A DNA stretch of 52,014 bases from Candidatus Methanoperedens sp. GTDB lineage: Archaea; Halobacteriota; Methanosarcinia; Methanosarcinales; Methanoperedenaceae. The notes below the pieces were generated by a model, which did no database searches, was not told where the DNA came from, and saw only the letters and a list, made by a program, of their open reading frames with translations. Of the stretch, positions 8,453-18,641 are shown one piece after another; position 1 is the stretch's first letter, and each line of letters starts with the position of its first letter. The stretch is from positions 1 through 52,014 of the forward strand of contig JAUSDC010000181.1 of the NCBI GenBank assembly GCA_030650845.1. The letters are read 5' to 3'. The position numbers and the translations under genes are program-made.

Positions 8453-8643
8453 TAAAAAACCCGAAATAACTGAAAAACATGCAAAAGTATAAAAGGACAA
8501 CAGCTATTATCAGGAGATAACAACTATTAAGTGGTAAATTAATCTTAACTTTTATAAAGTTGTGTTTATAGCTCTTAATTGTTTTAATAAATGAATTAAC
8601 GAGGTTAATAAGAAATAGCATTACGCTTTTTCAAAAAGAAATT
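8453..8643 (+). other. Long AT-rich leader before the DEAD-box helicase gene
   Basis: No gene is visible. The stretch has several short self-complementary runs, such as AACTTTATAAAGTT-like sequence near 8548 and CTTTTTCAAAAAG at about 8625-8637, directly before the ATG. No clear Shine-Dalgarno site is present. A structured 5' leader controlling the helicase is possible but unproven. Confidence 0.3.
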
Positions 8644-9867
8644 ATGGAAAGTTTTAAAAATCTAGGCGTCAGTGAGCCTGTTTTAAGGTCAATAAATGAT
8701 GCGAAGTTTGAAAGTCCCAGCGAGATACAGGAAAAATCAATACCCTTGATCATTGCCGGGAAAGATGTCATTGCAGGGTCTGCTACCGGTTCGGGAAAGA
8801 CACTTGCATTTGGTACCGGTATTATACAGAATTGCGAAAAAGGAAAGGGGCTTCAGTCTCTCGTCCTGGTTCCCACAAGGGAACTGGCTGAGCAGGTTTC
8901 AAAAGCTTTAACAAAATTCTCAAAATACAGACCACTTGGAATTATTGCGGTCTATGGTGGTGTGGGGATAAATCCACAGATCCAGGGATTGAGGACTGCA
9001 GATGTCGTGGTAGGAACACCAGGACGGTTGCTCGACCATATTGCCAGGAATACCATCAGACTAAACAAGGTAAAGATCCTTGTGCTTGATGAGGCAGACC
9101 GGATGTTCGATATGGGATTTAAGGAAGATGTAGAGAAGATCATCAGGAAATGCCCCCAGGAAAGACAGACCCTTCTGTTCTCAGCAACGATAACAAAAGA
9201 TGTTGTCCGGCTTTCCCGCGCGCATATGAATCAACCGCTTCAGGTCTCAGCAGAGTCTCAGGTTGACCCGGAAAAACTACATCAGACCTATTATGATGTT
9301 GGAGAGGATATGAAATTCTCTTTGCTTGTGCATCTTCTGAAGCATGAGGAATCAAATCTTGTAATGGTTTTCTGCAATACCAAACGAAATACAGACAAAG
9401 TTGCAAAGAACCTGAGATTTGCAGAAGTAGATGCCATGGCGATCCATGGCGGATTGCCCCAGGGCAAAAGGAACAATATTATGGAAAGGTTCCATGAAGG
9501 GGGGAAAGCCTGCGTCCTTGTATGCACAGATGTAGCTGCAAGAGGTCTTGATATCCCGGATGTTTCCCATGTCTACAATTATGATATTCCACGGGAAAGC
9601 AAGCAATATATCCACAGGATAGGAAGAACTGCAAGAGCCGGTGCGGATGGAAAAGCGATAAATATCCTTTCAAGTAAGGATTATGATAATTTTTCACAGG
9701 TTTTGAAAGAAAACAATGTGGATGTAATGGAAGAGAAATTACCTGCTTTCAATAAGGTCGCGGCAAGAATGCCTGAAGGAATGGGAAATAAGTCTGGTGA
9801 AGGGAGAACGAATAAATCCACTATCAGAAGAAAACCCCAAAATAACAGGCGCAGACGGTTATATTAA
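8644..9867 (+). CDS. DEAD-box RNA helicase
   Basis: A 407-residue ATP-dependent RNA helicase with all core motifs: Q motif (FESPSEIQEKSIPLI), Walker A GSATGSGKT, PTRELAEQ, GTPGRLLDH, VLDEADRMFDMGF, SAT, a second RecA domain with VMVFCNTKR, VLVCTDVAARGLD and HRIGRTARAG. The C-terminal ~40 residues are basic (NNRRRRLY), typical for RNA contact. It resembles the RhlE/CsdA branch that unwinds structured RNA, often during cold growth in archaea (family knowledge; the specific role is inferred). A hairpin with a T-run follows the stop. Confidence 0.95.
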   Translation: MESFKNLGVSEPVLRSINDAKFESPSEIQEKSIPLIIAGKDVIAGSATGSGKTLAFGTGIIQNCEKGKGLQSLVLVPTRELAEQVSKALTKFSKYRPLGIIAVYGGVGINPQIQGLRTADVVVGTPGRLLDHIARNTIRLNKVKILVLDEADRMFDMGFKEDVEKIIRKCPQERQTLLFSATITKDVVRLSRAHMNQPLQVSAESQVDPEKLHQTYYDVGEDMKFSLLVHLLKHEESNLVMVFCNTKRNTDKVAKNLRFAEVDAMAIHGGLPQGKRNNIMERFHEGGKACVLVCTDVAARGLDIPDVSHVYNYDIPRESKQYIHRIGRTARAGADGKAINILSSKDYDNFSQVLKENNVDVMEEKLPAFNKVAARMPEGMGNKSGEGRTNKSTIRRKPQNNRRRRLY

Positions 9868-9887
9868 GTTAAAATTAAAAAAACCCT

Positions 9888-9920
9888 GGTGCTCTGCATA
9901 GCGAGGCACCATTTTTTTTT
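9888..9920 (+). terminator. Hairpin plus T-run after the helicase gene
   Basis: GGTGCTC and GAGGCACC pair around a short loop with one bulged base, followed by nine Ts at 9912-9920. It lies 20 bases after the helicase stop and before the converging HTH gene, the form of an intrinsic-style terminator. Confidence 0.65.
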
Positions 9921-9938
9921 GAGGATGAGAAAAAAAAG

Positions 9939-10316
9939 TTAGTATCCTCCCATTTCCTTTAATTTGTCGATTTTTGTCTGGGCAGCATCAACGGCTTTCA
10001 TCTGTTGCTTTTCCAGCTGAGAGATTATATCGTTAAAGCTTACCTTGAGCGAGTATATCTTATATGGTCTGCCTTTGCCTGTTTTTTTCTTTTCGCGCTC
10101 ATTTATCCAGTCACGTTCTTTCAATTGTTTCATGGCAATGCTTACTTCAGGTTGATGTAATCTGACAACCCTTTCAAGCTCAACCGATGTAGCTTCATCC
10201 ACATTCTGTAGATAGCTGAGCGTTCTTGCGATATTTCTGCTCATGCCTATAGCGATCAGTGCATCAGCGATCTCTTCATCTTTTTCATCCAGTTGTTTTA
10301 CTATAACGTTTCTCAT
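9939..10316 (-). CDS. Winged-helix transcriptional regulator (predicted)
   Basis: A 125-residue protein. The ATG at 10316 follows GGAGG by four bases and gives MRNVIVKQLDEKDEE; an earlier in-frame ATG is less well placed. The helix-turn-helix lies in about residues 30-80 (RTLSYLQNVDEATSVELERVVRL then QPEVSIAMKQLKERDWI), followed by a wing (GRPYKIYSL) and a C-terminal helix that could dimerise. The pattern resembles small archaeal TrmB/ArsR-like regulators. The target is unknown. It converges with the helicase gene. Confidence 0.75.
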   Translation of the reverse strand: MRNVIVKQLDEKDEEIADALIAIGMSRNIARTLSYLQNVDEATSVELERVVRLHQPEVSIAMKQLKERDWINEREKKKTGKGRPYKIYSLKVSFNDIISQLEKQQMKAVDAAQTKIDKLKEMGGY

Positions 10317-10452
10317 ACGTCCTCCATTAATAATTAAGTGCAAATAATTACTCTTATTATTTTAATGTTTCCATGATTCAAATGAGAAATAATATTAAAT
10401 AGTTTAAATAATTTAATAGAGATTTTGTCCCTCAATTAATATAAAACAATAG

Positions 10453-10526
10453 CGGGCTGGGGGGGATTTGAACCCACGACCGTCGGATTAAGAGTCCGAC
10501 GCTCTACCTGTCTAAGCTACCAGCCC
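10453..10526 (-). tRNA. tRNA-Lys (anticodon CTT)
   Basis: The minus strand folds as a full cloverleaf: acceptor GGGCTGG/CCAGCCC, D-arm GCTT...AGC, anticodon stem TCGGA/TCCGA with loop CTCTTAA (anticodon CTT, Lys), and T-loop TTCAAAT. There is no intron and no encoded CCA; the discriminator base is G. The T-stem GTGGG/CCCCC has one non-pairing position (T opposite C). Confidence 0.95.
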
Positions 10527-10633
10527 ATCAGGGCTTTCCTCTAATATTGCTCTCTTTAATATATACGTTTCGAAGCCCTGCTGAAAATCTATTTATACGA
10601 ACCTGCCATCTAAAATCCTCTGAGGGTTTTAAA

Positions 10634-11902
10634 ATGACAAAAACTTCAAAGATATCAGGTTTCTATAAACTCGCTCCAGAGGAAAGACTTAAACTCGTTT
10701 CGGATTTTGCAGGGCTCACGCAGGAAGAGGCAACTTGTATACGTTCTTCAGGCGCATTGTCGCTTGAAGCCGCAGACAGGATGGTAGAGAATCTTATCGG
10801 GGTGATGGAAGTGCCAATGGGCGTGGCTGTGAATTTCCTGATCAACGGGAAGGATTACCTGATCCCGATGGCGATCGAAGAGCCATCAGTGATAGCAGCA
10901 GCAAGTAATTCCGCCAAGATGGCTCGCGAAGGAGGCGGGTTCACAACAAGTAACACGGGTCCTGTGATGATAGGCCAGATACAGGCTGTGGGTATAGCTG
11001 ATCCCGCTGGCGCCAGGATGAGCATACTTGAAAAGAAAGATGAGATCATAAGGCGCGCTAATGTTGTCGACCCAGTGCTAGTCAAGTTCGGAGGGGGAGC
11101 AAAGGAAGTGGAAGTGCGTGTCATTGATACCCCCGGCGGAAAGATGCTGATCACTCATCTAATAGTGGACTGCCGCGATGCAATGGGAGCCAATGCCGTG
11201 AACACGATGGCAGAAACCGTGGCGCCATATATCGAAGAGTTGACTGGCGGGCGCGTGTACCTGCGCATAATTTCCAATTTTGCTGATAAGCGCATAATAC
11301 GGGCAAAAGCGGTTTTCACGAAAGAAGCCATTGGCGGTGAAGAGGTCGTGGACGGGATAATCGCAGCATATAATTTCGCATTCTCAGACCCATATCGCGC
11401 AGCAACCCACAATAAGGGCATTATGAACGGCGTCACTGCGGCTGTGCTTGCAACAGGTAACGATACAAGAGCCATAGAGGCAGGAGCGCACGTTTATGCC
11501 TCACGAGGCGGCACATATCGACCGCTATCTTGTTATGAGAAGAACGCAAATGGCGACCTTGTTGCAACGATCGAGATGCCAATGGCTGTCGGTCTTGTCG
11601 GAGGCGCCACGAAGACGAACCCCATCGCCCGAGCTGCAGTAAAGATACTGGGTGTGAAGACCGCAACAGAGATGGGTGAAGTGTTCGCAGCTCTTGGTCT
11701 TGCTCAGAATTTCGCAGCCATGCGCGCGCTTGCAACAGAGGGGATACAGAGAGGTCACATGGGGCTTCATTCAAGGAACGTGGCGATACAGGCTGGAGCG
11801 ACAGGAGAGCTTGCTGATAAGATCGCGGAGATAATGGTGAAAGAGAAAAAAGTCAGGGCTGACAGGGCAAAGGAACTGCTTGATGAGATTATGGGGAAAT
11901 GA
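10634..11902 (+). CDS. hmgA: Hydroxymethylglutaryl-CoA reductase, class II type
   Basis: A 422-residue enzyme reducing HMG-CoA to mevalonate, the committed step to isoprenoid lipids. The start at 10634 gives [19 protein letters not shown]; upstream in-frame codons fall in the tRNA-side spacer. Key segments are [17 protein letters not shown] (catalytic Glu in the first), [16 protein letters not shown] (Asp), THNKGIMNG (Lys), and GHMGLHSRN near the C-terminus with the catalytic His. The [20 protein letters not shown] and compact layout match the class II (Pseudomonas mevalonii-like) branch, which is found in Archaeoglobus and Thermoplasma and not the usual archaeal class I. Transfer from bacteria is the known explanation for archaeal class II. 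Confidence 0.93.
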   Translation: MTKTSKISGFYKLAPEERLKLVSDFAGLTQEEATCIRSSGALSLEAADRMVENLIGVMEVPMGVAVNFLINGKDYLIPMAIEEPSVIAAASNSAKMAREGGGFTTSNTGPVMIGQIQAVGIADPAGARMSILEKKDEIIRRANVVDPVLVKFGGGAKEVEVRVIDTPGGKMLITHLIVDCRDAMGANAVNTMAETVAPYIEELTGGRVYLRIISNFADKRIIRAKAVFTKEAIGGEEVVDGIIAAYNFAFSDPYRAATHNKGIMNGVTAAVLATGNDTRAIEAGAHVYASRGGTYRPLSCYEKNANGDLVATIEMPMAVGLVGGATKTNPIARAAVKILGVKTATEMGEVFAALGLAQNFAAMRALATEGIQRGHMGLHSRNVAIQAGATGELADKIAEIMVKEKKVRADRAKELLDEIMGK

Positions 11903-11944
11903 CCCAAGTTAGCTATGAACCTTCGGTACGTTAGATGAACATGA

Positions 11945-12040
11945 AAAAAACAACGAACTGGTACGAAATAAAACGAACTCCGGTGGCGTGAGTTCGTATC
12001 GAGTTCGTTGTGTTCGTTGCTATTTTTTTTCATACCAGAG
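11945..12040. repeat. Nested-palindrome dispersed repeat, copy 1
   Basis: An outer arm ACAACGAACT pairs with AGTTCGTTGT and an inner arm ACGAACTC pairs with GAGTTCGT, with CGGTGGCGT in the inner loop. A shorter copy with the same inner part and the trailing TTTTCATACCAG lies upstream of purB at 22738-22790. The sharing of loop and flank, not only the arms, marks it as one dispersed element. Confidence 0.7.
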
Positions 12041-12147
12041 CGCAAAGTCCTCAAAGATAGTTTGAATTGTTAGGTTTTTAACTATAATGACTACAATCTG
12101 GTTGAATCTATAGACTGAACCTTTTGGCAGTCTTTTCAGAATAAACA

Positions 12148-12194
12148 GGGTGTACAGGATTTGCTCGTGTCCTGTCGATCATGTTATCCTGTCT
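12148..12194. repeat. ACAGGAT/ATCCTGT inverted repeat element
   Basis: ACAGGAT, GTCCTGTC and ATCCTGTC words recur within about 45 bases and can pair as a hairpin. It is similar in style to other short-word repeats in this window. No second copy is seen here. Confidence 0.4.
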
Positions 12195-12275
12195 TCAATT
12201 TGCTTTTTCTTGACAAACCATAAGTTTTAATTGCTTTATCGCAATACTACCCCCCATTATCTGGAGATCATTTTC

Positions 12276-15200
12276 ATGCTAAAAGAAGCTTCACAATATG
12301 ATGCAAAAGTATTAGAGCAGAATATCCAAAAATTCTGGGATGAAATAGATGCTTATTCACGTGTCAGAGAACTCAGGAAGAATGGCAAAAAGTTCTTTTT
12401 TGTGGACGGTCCTCCCTACACAACAGGCAGGATACATCTAGGGACTGCCTGGAATAAAATAATCAAGGATTCCGTACTGCGCTACCGCTCCATGAGCGGA
12501 TATCACATACTCGAACGTGCAGGATGGGATATGCACGGTCTTCCCATCGAGGTAAAAGTGGAAGGGGTACTGGGGTTCAAATCGAAAAAGGACATCGAAA
12601 CATACGGAGTAGGGAACTTCGTGGCTAAATGCAAGGAATTTGCGCTCTCTCACAGGGATGAGATGACAGTCCAGTTCAGGAACCTGGGCGTCTGGCTCAA
12701 CTGGAAAGAGCCGTACATGACGCTTCGCGATGAGTACATAGAAGCAGCATGGTGGACTCTGAAACAGGCACACGAGAAAAAGTTACTTGAAAAGGGTTTG
12801 CGTGTGGTGAACTGGTGTCCGCGGTGTGAAACAGCAATTGCTGATTCTGAAGTGGAATACGCAGACGAGACTGACCCTTCCGTATATATAAAATTCCCTG
12901 TAAAAGGAGAAGAAAATACATATATTGTGATATGGACTACAACACCTTGGACTATTCCTGCCAATATCGCGGTCGCCGTGCATCCATCCTTTGAGTATGT
13001 AAAAGTCAGGGTAAAGAAGGACGGAAAAGAAGAGATTCTGATAATGGCAGAGCAGCTCATGAAGAATGTGCTCAAACAGGGCAGGTACAAAGAGCATGAG
13101 GTCATTGAAACCATGCTCGGTGAAGATCTGCATATCGAATATGAGGCTCCCCTTGGTGAAAAAGTGCCTCTTCAGAAAACTTTCTCCCATAACGTTTATC
13201 TTGCAGATTTTGTCACCGCAGAGAACACAGGATGCGTTCACATAGCACCCGGTCACGGTATTGATGACTTTGAACTCGGGAAAAAGAACAACCTCCCCAT
13301 CTTCTGCCCGGTCGGTCCTGACGGCAGGTACACCGAAGAAGCAGGGGAATACCAGGGAATGCATGTCAGGGAAGCTAATCAAGTAGTGCTTGACGACCTA
13401 ACTGAGAACGGATTGCTGCTTGCAAGCGGGAAGATCTCACACAGGTATGGTCACTGCTGGAGGTGCAAGACATCCATAATATATCTTGCCACTGAGCAAT
13501 GGTTCCTGCGCGTAACTGACATCAAGGAACAGATGCTTTCAGAAATTGAAAAGGTCAAATGGTATCCAAAATGGGCAGGATCGGCTCGCTTTGCCGACTG
13601 GGTCAAAGGTTCGCGCGACTGGTGTATATCGCGCCAGAGATACTGGGGTATCCCTATTCCTGTCTGGATATGTGATTCATGCGGCAACATCGAGGTAATG
13701 GGAACAAGGAAAGAACTGGAGTTGCGCACTGGCACATCAAAACTTCCAGACCTGCACAGACCCAATGTAGATAATATCCATATCAAATGCAAATGCGGTG
13801 GGCAGATGAGCCGCGTTCCTGACGTGTTTGACGTATGGTTTGACTCTGCTGTGGCATCATGGGCGACACTGAATTTCCCGCATGATGAAAAGGCATTAAA
13901 AGAATGGTGGCCTGCGGATTTTATCACAGAAGGTCACGACCAGACGCGCGGCTGGTTCTACTCCCAACTGGGCGCAAGCATGATAGCCTTCGGTAGGGCG
14001 CCGTACAAGAGCGTGCTGATGCATGGTTTCACGCTTGATACTGAAGGAAAGAAGATGTCAAAGAGCCTGGGTAATGTTGTGTCGCCTGAGGAAGTGATAG
14101 CGAAGGTCGGTGCAGAATCGCTGCGATTATATGTGCTTTCGCAAAATGCGCCATGGGACGACCTGAAATTTAGCTGGGATGAGGTGGGCAACGTACACAG
14201 GATGCTGAATATCCTCTGGAACGTTTACCGGTTCCCGCTGCCATATATGGTTCTTGATAAATTCGGCCCTCTTGAGATAAAAGAGACACCCACAGCGCTG
14301 CGGCTTGAGGATAGATGGCTCCTGTCGCGCGTTCAATCGCTCATAAAACTGGTAGATGCTGCCATGCTGGAATATAACTTACACAAAGCAACTCGACCCA
14401 TATCCGAATTTATTCTCGAAGACCTCTCGCGCTGGTATATCCAGCTCATTCGACCACGGACGTGGCGCGAATCAAACGACCCTGACAAGCTGGCTGCGTA
14501 TTATACTCTTTATGAGGTATTGGTCACCCTGACAAAGCTCATAGCGCCTTTTGCTCCCCACATCTCTGAGGAGATGTACCAGAACCTTGTTCGAAACGTT
14601 GACCCTGAAGCTCCTGAAAGCGTTCACATGTGCGACCGTGCGACGCCAAGAGAGGAATTCATCGATACAGAACTTGAAAAACAGATGAACATAATCCGGG
14701 AGATAGTTGAAGCCTCATCCAACGCACGGCAGAAATTAAAGCGAAAACTCAGATGGCCAGTGAAAAAGATAGTGGTGGCGCCAAAGAAAGAAGATGTCGC
14801 CGCAGCGGTCAGGAGACTTGAAGAAGTATTAAAGGAACAGACCAACGCAAAGGAGATAGTGCTTCTAGCACCCGGGGAAACGTGGGAGCAACTCGGAGTC
14901 GAAGTGCTTCCAGTTCATGCAGCTCTTGGTCCTGCCTTTAAAAAAGAGGCTGGAAAGGTACTTGCTGAGTTAAAGAATGCAGATGGAAAAGCCATCCGTA
15001 AAGCTATCACTGAAAATGGCAGTTTTAACCTGAAGGAATGGACGCTTACACCTGACATGGTAACTTTTAAGGACTCAATACCGCAGGAGATCGCCCATGC
15101 AGGATTCTCAACCGGTGATGTCTATGTGGACACTGAACTCACGCACGAGATAGAATGCGAAGGCTATGCTCGCGAGGTAATACGCAGGCTTCAGGATATG

Positions 15201-15425
15201 CGTAAGGAGCTTGATCTTCTTGTGGAAGAGGAGATGAACGCAGTTGTTGAGATAAGGGATGAAAGGGTGCTGGAACTTGTCTTGGGATCAAAAGATTTCA
15301 TTTCAGGTGAAGTGCGTGCGCAGTCTCTTGTTCTTGGTTCTGGCATCGAAGTAGAAGGAGACCTTGTCAAAGACTGGGATGTTGAGGATGTTAAAATGAA
15401 GATGGGTATAGTTAGAATAAAATGA
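12276..15425 (+). CDS. ileS: Isoleucyl-tRNA synthetase
   Basis: A 1049-residue class Ia synthetase charging tRNA-Ile. The start at 12276 gives [21 protein letters not shown] and is preceded by CTGGAGA. The HIGH-type motif is [16 protein letters not shown] near residue 47, the editing domain includes [15 protein letters not shown], and the KMSKS loop is [14 protein letters not shown] near residue 590. Paired cysteines (NWCPRCE, CDSC, CKCG) suggest bound zinc. The long C-terminal domain and length match the archaeal/eukaryotic-like IleS branch. Confidence 0.97.
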   Translation: MLKEASQYDAKVLEQNIQKFWDEIDAYSRVRELRKNGKKFFFVDGPPYTTGRIHLGTAWNKIIKDSVLRYRSMSGYHILERAGWDMHGLPIEVKVEGVLGFKSKKDIETYGVGNFVAKCKEFALSHRDEMTVQFRNLGVWLNWKEPYMTLRDEYIEAAWWTLKQAHEKKLLEKGLRVVNWCPRCETAIADSEVEYADETDPSVYIKFPVKGEENTYIVIWTTTPWTIPANIAVAVHPSFEYVKVRVKKDGKEEILIMAEQLMKNVLKQGRYKEHEVIETMLGEDLHIEYEAPLGEKVPLQKTFSHNVYLADFVTAENTGCVHIAPGHGIDDFELGKKNNLPIFCPVGPDGRYTEEAGEYQGMHVREANQVVLDDLTENGLLLASGKISHRYGHCWRCKTSIIYLATEQWFLRVTDIKEQMLSEIEKVKWYPKWAGSARFADWVKGSRDWCISRQRYWGIPIPVWICDSCGNIEVMGTRKELELRTGTSKLPDLHRPNVDNIHIKCKCGGQMSRVPDVFDVWFDSAVASWATLNFPHDEKALKEWWPADFITEGHDQTRGWFYSQLGASMIAFGRAPYKSVLMHGFTLDTEGKKMSKSLGNVVSPEEVIAKVGAESLRLYVLSQNAPWDDLKFSWDEVGNVHRMLNILWNVYRFPLPYMVLDKFGPLEIKETPTALRLEDRWLLSRVQSLIKLVDAAMLEYNLHKATRPISEFILEDLSRWYIQLIRPRTWRESNDPDKLAAYYTLYEVLVTLTKLIAPFAPHISEEMYQNLVRNVDPEAPESVHMCDRATPREEFIDTELEKQMNIIREIVEASSNARQKLKRKLRWPVKKIVVAPKKEDVAAAVRRLEEVLKEQTNAKEIVLLAPGETWEQLGVEVLPVHAALGPAFKKEAGKVLAELKNADGKAIRKAITENGSFNLKEWTLTPDMVTFKDSIPQEIAHAGFSTGDVYVDTELTHEIECEGYAREVIRRLQDMRKELDLLVEEEMNAVVEIRDERVLELVLGSKDFISGEVRAQSLVLGSGIEVEGDLVKDWDVEDVKMKMGIVRIK

Positions 15426-15453
15426 AATACTTGCAGCAAATAAAAGAGATACA

Positions 15454-16200
15454 ATGGAATTACTGCAAATAATATCCATCGCATTCTTTATAGCTGTCCT
15501 TTTCTCCCTCCTCGGTCTTGGGGGAGCCATAATATATACTCCACTTTTATACTGGAGCGGTCTGCCTCTTCTTGCCGCTATCCCCATGGCCCTGCTATTG
15601 AACATGATAACAACGGCCTCATCTGCCATAACATATCAAAGATTGCGATTAATTGATTTCAAGATCGCCCTTCCGATCATTCTAACCTCAATACCAGGAG
15701 CTTATGTTGGCTCCAAACTTGCCCGAATAATTGACCTGCAGCTATTGATCCTCTTGCTATCCATTATCATCATATTTGCAGGAATAAGGATACTCTTCTT
15801 TCAGATCAAGAGCACTTCCATCATTAGCCCGGATAAAAGAAATCTTGCAGGAGCTATTGCCGGCTTTTTCATCAGCACGTTGTCATCGCTTGTTGGCATC
15901 GGGGGCGGTACATTCATTATGCCTCTGCTTTTTTTATTCGGTCTTGATACAAAAAAAGCTGTTGGAACATCTGCTTTTATCGTCACTTTCATCTCTCTTT
16001 CAGGCTTCCTGAGCCATATGAGCCAGGGGGGGCAGAATATTGATGTGAATATCCTGATATTTGCTGGTCTTGCTGCATTTGCAGGAGCTCAGGCAGGTTC
16101 AAGACTGATATTCAAAAAGACCTCACCAAGGTCAATAGAAATAATGTTCGCGCTGGTAATTCTTCTTGTGGGAAGTAAGCTCTTATACGGGCTTTTTTGA
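15454..16200 (+). CDS. TauE/SafE family membrane permease
   Basis: A 248-residue, strongly hydrophobic protein with about eight helices. The two halves repeat the family motif: GLGGAIIYTPLL near the N-terminus and LVGIGGGTFIMPLL in the middle, each followed by KAVGTSAF- or AIPMALLL-like helices. Family members export sulfite, sulfoacetate or related organosulfur anions; the substrate here is unknown. It starts 28 bases after ileS on the same strand and converges with nrpR. Confidence 0.9.
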   Translation: MELLQIISIAFFIAVLFSLLGLGGAIIYTPLLYWSGLPLLAAIPMALLLNMITTASSAITYQRLRLIDFKIALPIILTSIPGAYVGSKLARIIDLQLLILLLSIIIIFAGIRILFFQIKSTSIISPDKRNLAGAIAGFFISTLSSLVGIGGGTFIMPLLFLFGLDTKKAVGTSAFIVTFISLSGFLSHMSQGGQNIDVNILIFAGLAAFAGAQAGSRLIFKKTSPRSIEIMFALVILLVGSKLLYGLF

Positions 16201-16202
16201 AC

Positions 16203-17195
16203 TTATTCCAGTTTCTTCAATTCACTGAAATCCAAAACTGTTGATATTGGATGTGTGTCCACATTAATACCCGATTCTTCAACCGCAGCCATTCCGTTTA
16301 CTCCTGCATACGCAACTACTCCGATCCTGCCAGCATCCACGGATGCATTAAGCACAGACTTTCCAGGTTTTCCTATCTCTGCAATGCCCCCGATCCCTAG
16401 ATCCATAATAGAATCAAGCACCTTTTGCGCTTCAATTATCGACGACTCTGGTATCTCCCTCATGTTGGAAAGGAGCACCCCGTTTCCGGTGTTCACTGCA
16501 TCAAGCACACGCGTCATCTTTCGAGATATGAATATCTTCATCGGGTCTATGGTAGTCCCTGTATAAACGATGAGTTCCTCAAAGCCCACCGGTTTTCTGT
16601 CTTTCACTTCCAGTATCCCACCATATCTTGTATTGACAGGGATCCCACTTTTCATAAGTATCCCGTCAATTGTGATGCTGCACATCGTAGCAATTGCGAC
16701 TTTTCCGGGTTGTATCTTTATATCTGAAGCTATCGTGCCCTCATCAATTATTTTTATGTACGGGCTGATGGAAAAACCATTATTTACTACCTCACTGAGT
16801 ATCTCCATTGTCCTGTCAAAATCATCTTTATCAATGATCGATGTATTTGTTATTACTCTCCCCTGCCCTGTTTTCAGGTCAAACGTAGTGTCATAGATGA
16901 GTTTCTCGATCTTGGTTATAATGAAACCCAGCCTGTCCCCGACAAGCGCATTTTTGAGTTCATTGATCCCGGGCTCAGTAATAATGCGTCCATCATAACC
17001 CTGTCTGCTGGTAAGACCCCGCTCATCCAGGATGCGCAGGTGATATCGGACACCCCGTTCTCCTATGGGGTATCCGCGTTCGTTCATCCTGTCTGCAATA
17101 AGCCGCGCGCCTATCGGCTCCTGGTTCTCATGGAGTATCCTGAGTATCTCTATGAGCTTTCTCTGCACCATCGAGTCGATAGTCGTTGTTGTCAT
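16203..17195 (-). CDS. nrpR: NrpR-type global nitrogen regulator (HTH plus one NrpR domain)
   Basis: A 330-residue regulator. Residues ~10-75 form a winged helix (LIEILRILHENQEPIGARLIADRMNERGYPIGERGVRYHLRIL); one DUF128/NrpR effector domain follows, ending LNASVDAGRIGVVAYAGVNGMAAVEESGI. In methanogens NrpR represses nif, glnA and glnK genes and is released by 2-oxoglutarate. Having one effector domain fits the NrpRI form of Methanosarcinales, where a second protein, NrpRII, completes the repressor; none is seen here. It lies four bases after glnA, in an operon with its best-known target. Confidence 0.92.
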   Translation of the reverse strand: MTTTTIDSMVQRKLIEILRILHENQEPIGARLIADRMNERGYPIGERGVRYHLRILDERGLTSRQGYDGRIITEPGINELKNALVGDRLGFIITKIEKLIYDTTFDLKTGQGRVITNTSIIDKDDFDRTMEILSEVVNNGFSISPYIKIIDEGTIASDIKIQPGKVAIATMCSITIDGILMKSGIPVNTRYGGILEVKDRKPVGFEELIVYTGTTIDPMKIFISRKMTRVLDAVNTGNGVLLSNMREIPESSIIEAQKVLDSIMDLGIGGIAEIGKPGKSVLNASVDAGRIGVVAYAGVNGMAAVEESGINVDTHPISTVLDFSELKKLE

Positions 17196-17199
17196 TTTT

Positions 17200-18531
17200 T
17201 CAGATTATGTTCAGGTAGCGGTTTATTTCCCAGCCATGGACGCTTATCCTGTATGCATCCCATTCTGCTCTGCCAAGTCTCATGAAGTCTGCATATACGT
17301 GTTCTCCGAGCGCATTCCTTACGGTGCTATCTGTTTCAAGATTATCCAGCGCTTCCTTAAGGCTTCCTGGGAGTGATTCTATCCCATGTTCCTTTCGTCC
17401 TTCTTCGTTCAGGTGGAACAGGTTCAGTGTGGTCGGCTCGCCTGGATCTATCTGGTTATCAACACCGTCAAGTCCTGCCATCAATATAACAGCGAACGAC
17501 AGGTATGGATTGCATGAGGGATCAGGGCTTCGCAGTTCGACGCGCGTGCTCATACCCTTTGCTGCAGGGATGCGTATCATCGATGAGCGGTTCGCACCCG
17601 ACCATGCGATATACACAGGGGCTTCATAACCCGGAACAATCCTCTTATATGAGTTCACGATCGGATTTGTTACAGCAGTGAATGATTTTACATGTGTCTT
17701 CAATCCACCTACGAAGTATCGCAATGTATCGCTCACTTCCATGTCCTTTGATTCGTCGTAGAAGGCATTCTTGTTACCCTTGAACAGCGAGATGTTTGTG
17801 TGCATACCTGATCCGTTAATGCCGAATATGGGTTTGGGCATAAAAGATGCATGCAGGTCGTTTTGTTGTGCGATGGTCTTTGTAACGAATTTGAATGTGA
17901 TGACATTGTCCGCTGTCTTTAATGCATCTGCATATTTGAAATCGATCTCGTGCTGCCCAATTGAAACCTCATGATGAGATGCTTCAATGTTGAAACCCAT
18001 TTTCTCAAGAGCCACAACTATATTCTGTCTTGTTTCTTCAGCCTGGTCTACTGGTGGGAAATCAAAGTATCCGCCGACGTCATGTGGTACTGGCGGAGTG
18101 ATAGCATTTCCATTCAGTCTCTTGAAGAAAAAGAACTCAAGTTCAGGTCCGGTATTCATGACATAGCCGCGCTTTTCAGCTTCTTGAATTGCTCTCTTCA
18201 GGACATACCGCGGGTCACCTTCGAATGGTTTGCCGTTTGGCTTTTGAACATCACAGATAATCCTTGCTACCTTGCCGCCGCTCACATCCCATGGAAGGAT
18301 CATGTAAGTATTGATATCCGGTTTGAGTGTCATGTCGGACTCTTCTATCCTGACAAAACCTTCGATCGAGGAGCCGTCGAACATTATTCCTTTTGTTAAC
18401 GCCTTCTCAGCCTGTGATACCGGGATGCCAACGTTCTTGACCATCCCTGCTATGTCAACAAATTGCAGTCTTAAAAATCGTACCTGATTTTCCTCTATTG
18501 ATCTTAATACGTCTTCGTTTGTCTTGATCAT
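17200..18531 (-). CDS. glnA: Glutamine synthetase, type I
   Basis: A 443-residue enzyme making glutamine from glutamate, ammonia and ATP. Motifs include MFDGSSIEGF, NTGPELEFFFF, HHEVSIGQHEIDFKY, NGSGMHTNISLF, TNPIVNSYKRIVPGYEAP and the RISVHGWEINRYL tail. The short GSI-alpha form lacks the adenylylation region of enteric enzymes, so control is expected through transcription and feedback. It is the first gene of a glnA-nrpR unit. Confidence 0.97.
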   Translation of the reverse strand: MIKTNEDVLRSIEENQVRFLRLQFVDIAGMVKNVGIPVSQAEKALTKGIMFDGSSIEGFVRIEESDMTLKPDINTYMILPWDVSGGKVARIICDVQKPNGKPFEGDPRYVLKRAIQEAEKRGYVMNTGPELEFFFFKRLNGNAITPPVPHDVGGYFDFPPVDQAEETRQNIVVALEKMGFNIEASHHEVSIGQHEIDFKYADALKTADNVITFKFVTKTIAQQNDLHASFMPKPIFGINGSGMHTNISLFKGNKNAFYDESKDMEVSDTLRYFVGGLKTHVKSFTAVTNPIVNSYKRIVPGYEAPVYIAWSGANRSSMIRIPAAKGMSTRVELRSPDPSCNPYLSFAVILMAGLDGVDNQIDPGEPTTLNLFHLNEEGRKEHGIESLPGSLKEALDNLETDSTVRNALGEHVYADFMRLGRAEWDAYRISVHGWEINRYLNII

Positions 18532-18586
18532 ATTTTTCTCTCTCTGTTTTTAACTTAAATTACTATCTGTGCTAATAAATCATTCG

Positions 18587-18606
18587 GGAATTCAGTATTC
18601 TTTTCC
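18587..18606. promoter_or_regulatory. Weak candidate nitrogen operator upstream of glnA
   Basis: GGAATTCAGTATTCTTTTCC begins with GGAA and ends with TTCC and contains GAAT-N5-ATTC. Published NrpR operators are GGAA-N6-TTCC or relatives; the spacing here is wrong, so this is only a suggestion, based on its position about 60 bases before the glnA start. Confidence 0.2.
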
Positions 18607-18641
18607 GAAGTTAGCCATTGTACTATATCTCCTGTGTAGTT

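Larger units (their letters stand above)
11903..12275. other. Gene-free spacer with two repeat elements
   Basis: About 370 bases between hmgA and ileS. It holds the nested palindrome listed at 11950-12011 with its flank to 12040, the ACAGGAT/ATCCTGT element near 12148-12194, and an AT-rich promoter-like run before ileS. No coding frame is supported. Confidence 0.5.

Noticed and set aside
12148-12194. T-box or riboswitch before ileS
   Set aside because: No T-box motif or specifier structure; the region is better explained as a short-word repeat, and T-boxes are bacterial.
13451-13927. A 158-codon frame antisense to ileS
   Set aside because: It lies inside an unmistakable synthetase and its composition mirrors the sense codons.
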